DNA of 9,105 nucleotides from CAZEER01 sp964511215 (lineage in GTDB: Bacteria > Fidelibacterota > Marinisomatia > Marinisomatales > UBA1611): NCBI GenBank assembly GCA_964511215.1, contig CAZEER010000080.1, forward strand, positions 1 to 9,105. The letters run 5' to 3'. Shown one piece after another: positions 7,601-9,105 of this stretch. Within the stretch, counting starts at the first letter, position 1. Every line of letters begins with the position of its first letter. The notes beneath the pieces were generated by a model. That model was not told the origin of the DNA. It made no database searches and saw only the letters and a program-made list of their open reading frames with translations. The position numbers were made by a program, and so were the translations under genes.

Positions 7601-7783
7601 TTAGATCAAAATCCACGTTCTGCGGGAGCTATCGCAAATGAAGAAACAATATTATTGAAAATTGATCAGCTAGGATTTTATGAACTTTTGGCAGGCAATG
7701 CTGATATAATGAAGCAAATTGTTAAAATCTTGGCTAAACGTTTAAGAAAAATGAATAAAAAACTTACAAACGACCTAAGGTAA
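4625..7783 (+). CDS. ATP/ADP-translocase (NTT)-like membrane protein fused to HEAT-type repeats and a cyclic-nucleotide-binding domain
   Basis: 1052 aa from ATG 4625; an in-frame TTG at 4595 would add 10 residues but is less likely. No Shine-Dalgarno is seen with either. Residues about 13-397 form roughly 12 hydrophobic segments (for example 14-30, 48-66, 79-96, 101-123, 137-155, 167-183, 213-227, 255-275, 281-300, 356-370, 376-396). The layout and motifs such as AGEVFNPRQAKRTFPLI (124-140) and SAREILWLPL (325-334) resemble the MFS-related NTT/Tlc nucleotide transporters. Residues about 405-910 are soluble, rich in short amphipathic helices (LL.IL, NP.VR-like spacing) and look like divergent HEAT repeats. 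Residues about 917-1045 are a CRP-type cNMP domain: G957-S967 region and a phosphate-binding cassette IGEMALLDQNPRSA (987-1000) with E989, R998 and S999. NTT proteins with HEAT and cNMP fusions are known in free-living bacteria; their substrate is generally untested. Transport of nucleotides, or sensing, is inference. The 3' end overlaps acs tail to tail by 20 bp. Confidence 0.85.
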   Translation: MKFFNIRPLEKRPVFILFLMFFFIIAASITGSAFRDSVFLIHFNKNYLSIMYIFIAFLMAFAVFAYKKFTVHRDQLTLTTFAGIIFSISLFILHYHLSRWVIPFFYVWMEIIIILSAIQFWIIAGEVFNPRQAKRTFPLIISGGSFAAIIAGYGIKPFINHYGSDNLLFITISFLLFGALIGRLIRPYRVPTKTIVINSQPYPKIKKIKFDTYIIAIALMVACSAFLSRSVDYQFKMFAVSIYPTQDTLVNFFANYYITTGIATLVMQLFITGMVLQKWGILVGLLILPISLLLGSVGFIMSGSLLAVFITKFSDQVFKFSIYNSAREILWLPLSPKKIREVKPNIDGTIRACVEGFAGLLIFLLVSFNLLPEPKLYILSIISIFGIAFWIWIVVHLKKGYIQSVINSIENRRLNLDKIEYDVTDASTVSTLDIALKSKDEFKQLFALDLLWKLSLDPWKKTIKSLFSNGSTAIKRGVIELAWNKEDILPNKLILNQIEKQEDITPYAIICASDRKINNIAEKLCPLLNSKDKKIRLATAVTLLTDNINHNEAKTLINKVLFENNEDEILLFIGFVKSSPNILNKDIIINFLESDSIDINNAILIHLAKYPDVIYLDKILDLFENPATVMNARKTLLKIQGGDVVNKLVSIINNKKSNPKIRKEILGIIHHFHHDSLIDTLMDLMDDPEMSILNEVSNTLLKISKIQKLNKIDLIKIDEKIRILSQRAFQLHLFNDSLINDSHSQLIKDHIDDDLTILISILLRLGTIKEPDIPIEMYIRYIDSNDSNLLPLVLELVESTFSKTAARFTIPLIDPETNPVKICQEIFNDKFLSKSDMLLYWANNPHYWKTCIAIHYCILKEKVSVLKKINWGSLSNKLFGNNYLTKSEEEYLNRNFFHNKIINDKSKIMYSILEKTLLLKSVELFENIPGSILAKIAQISSEVQLESDEIIFNEGDDGQSLYIIISGKINLIQNNILITSLEKGNCIGEMALLDQNPRSAGAIANEETILLKIDQLGFYELLAGNADIMKQIVKILAKRLRKMNKKLTNDLR

Positions 7784-9105
7784 GATTATCTATAACGCCT
7801 GGATCAGCTAAAGTCGATGTGTCTCCCATATTTTCAAGATCATCTTCAGCTATTTTGCGGAGAATTCTCCGCATTATTTTACCTGATCTAGTTTTTGGGA
7901 GTGCGGGCGTAAATTGAATTTTATCAGGTTTGGCATGGGGACCAATTTCTTTTTTAACTGATGACAAAATATTGTTTTTAATTTTTTCTGATTCTTCTAC
8001 TCCTGTCATTAATGTTACAAATGCATAGATCCCCTGCCCCTTTATATCATGAAGAAAGCCTACTATGGCCGCCTCTGCAACACCTTCAGCTTTACCAATC
8101 GCTCCTTCCACTTCAGCGGTTCCAATCCTATGCCCAGAAACATTTAAAACATCATCAACTCGTCCAGTAATCCAGTAATAACCATCTTTATCTCGTTTGG
8201 CACCGTCTCCAGTAAAATAATACCCGGGGAACTGTGAAAAATAAACATCGATGAATCGTTCATGGTCTCCATAAATAGTTCTCATTTGACCAGGCCAAGA
8301 TGATTTTAGCGCTAAAAGACCCGAAACATTATTCCCTTTAATTTCCTTACCATCATCTGATAAAAGTACAGGCTCAATTCCAAAGAATGGAAAAGTCGCT
8401 GAGCCTGGCTTCGTAGGAGTCGCACCAGGAAGTGGACTAATTAATATTCCACCTGTCTCTGTCTGCCACCAAGTATCTACAATTGGACATTTATTTTTAC
8501 CAACAATTTCATAATACCATTTCCATTCAGGCTCTTTAATTGGTTCGCCCACCGTGCCTAATACTCTCAAAGATGATAGGTTTCTAGAATTGACCCAATC
8601 ATTGCCTTCTTTCATTAAGGCACGTAAAGCTGTAGGAGCAGTATAAAACTGGTTAACTTTATGCTTATCAACGACATCCCAAAATCGTCCAAAATCAGGA
8701 TAATTAGGAACACCTTCAAATATTATTGTAGTTGCCCTATTTGACAAGGGTCCATATACAATATATGAATGTCCTGTTATCCATCCTAAATCAGCGGTAC
8801 ACCAGTAGATATCTCCCGGCGTGTAATCAAAAACCATTTCATGCGTATATGAAACATATGTTAAATATCCACCTGTAGTATGCAAAACACCTTTAGGTTT
8901 ACCAGTTGAGCCTGATGTGTATAGTATAAATAACGGATCTTCTGAATCCATTACTTCTGGAGGGCAATCTGATGTTACTCCTGAAATAGCCTCATGCCAC
9001 CAAATATCACGGTTTGTATTCATTGTAACATGTTCTCCTGTTCTACGAACGACTATTACATGTTCAATGGATGGAGTCTGACTTACAGCATTATCAGCAT
9101 TAGTC
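7764..9105 (-). CDS. acs: Acetyl-CoA synthetase (AMP-forming), N-terminus cut by the window edge
   Basis: 446 codons are visible and the frame is open to the right edge. An internal ATG at 9021-9023 is not the start: the 27 codons before it encode SIEHVIVVRRTG, which matches the Acs family just before the (N/G)RD(I/L)WWHE motif. Compared with about 650 residues for E. coli Acs, some 200 N-terminal residues are missing. It activates acetate to acetyl-CoA through acetyl-AMP in the cytoplasm. In visible numbering, the nucleotide loop YTSGSTGKPKGVLH is at about 62-75, DTWWQTETGG at 210-219, FTGDGAKRDKDGYYWITGR at 297-315, the hinge/A8 segment DDVLNVSGHRIGTAEVE at 317-333 and the A10 motif PKTRSGKIMRR at 403-413. 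The lysine in RSGK (codon 7878-7880) is the one reversibly acetylated in Salmonella Acs, so post-translational control is possible. The strength of the WWQTETGG and SGHRIGTAEVE motifs separates it from other acyl-CoA ligases; a propionate-preferring relative is a minor alternative. Confidence 0.95.
   Translation of the reverse strand, partial: TNADNAVSQTPSIEHVIVVRRTGEHVTMNTNRDIWWHEAISGVTSDCPPEVMDSEDPLFILYTSGSTGKPKGVLHTTGGYLTYVSYTHEMVFDYTPGDIYWCTADLGWITGHSYIVYGPLSNRATTIIFEGVPNYPDFGRFWDVVDKHKVNQFYTAPTALRALMKEGNDWVNSRNLSSLRVLGTVGEPIKEPEWKWYYEIVGKNKCPIVDTWWQTETGGILISPLPGATPTKPGSATFPFFGIEPVLLSDDGKEIKGNNVSGLLALKSSWPGQMRTIYGDHERFIDVYFSQFPGYYFTGDGAKRDKDGYYWITGRVDDVLNVSGHRIGTAEVEGAIGKAEGVAEAAIVGFLHDIKGQGIYAFVTLMTGVEESEKIKNNILSSVKKEIGPHAKPDKIQFTPALPKTRSGKIMRRILRKIAEDDLENMGDTSTLADPGVIDNLTLGRL

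Noticed and set aside
7773..7781. Palindrome ACCTAAGGT at the convergent gene ends as a terminator or protein-binding site
   Set aside because: The centre is a single base so no hairpin loop can form, and it lies within both coding regions; a 9-bp palindrome is expected by chance.
9021..9023. ATG at 9023 as the true start of a short acyl-CoA ligase
   Set aside because: The frame stays open to the edge and the upstream 27 codons match the Acs family, so this Met is internal and the gene is merely cut by the window.

Overview
The window is AT-rich bacterial DNA with a partial tRNA gene and five protein genes, tightly packed, with no gap over about 125 bp. The best taxonomic clue is the C-terminus of the secreted protein at 1257-3050. 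It carries the YPNPFN...T.I.F / IYN.LG / G...WDG / P.G.Y.Y / KM.LVK type A sorting domain (FlgD-Ig-like) found in the FCB group, and the exact flavour is most like Candidatus Marinimicrobia (SAR406) or a close relative. Other FCB phyla such as Calditrichota or Ignavibacteriota cannot be excluded from the sequence alone. Shine-Dalgarno signals are mostly weak; only pepA has a clear one.

Layout, left to right. (1) 1-69: the 3' part of a tRNA-Leu(CAG) gene on the + strand, with its 5' end outside the window. (2) 120-1223, +: a GT4-type glycosyltransferase with the DUF3524 N-terminal domain, homologous to the animal tRNA-queuosine mannosyltransferase QTMAN (GTDC1). (3) 4500 down to 1257, -: a two-gene operon of pepA (leucyl aminopeptidase, family M17) followed, with an 8-bp overlap, by a secreted endonuclease/exonuclease/phosphatase-family (EEP) protein that has an N-terminal CBM9/DOMON-like domain and the sorting domain. 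(4) 4501-4624: a divergent intergenic region with a 13-bp near-repeat of the pepA ribosome-binding/start site and a small inverted repeat. (5) 4625-7783, +: a 1052-residue fusion of an ATP/ADP-translocase (NTT)-like 12-TM membrane domain, a long helical HEAT-type repeat region and a C-terminal cyclic-nucleotide-binding domain. (6) 9105 down to 7764, -: the C-terminal two thirds of acetyl-CoA synthetase (acs), running off the right edge and overlapping the fusion gene tail to tail by 20 bp.

The genes do not form one pathway. pepA plus acs is housekeeping metabolism (peptide turnover, acetate activation). The glycosyltransferase is probably a tRNA hypermodification enzyme, and the EEP protein is probably exported and attached to the surface or released. 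The membrane fusion protein is the most unusual item: its cyclic-nucleotide pocket keeps the key residues, which suggests nucleotide (or related) transport or sensing controlled by cAMP or cGMP. No mobile element, CRISPR array or phage gene was seen.
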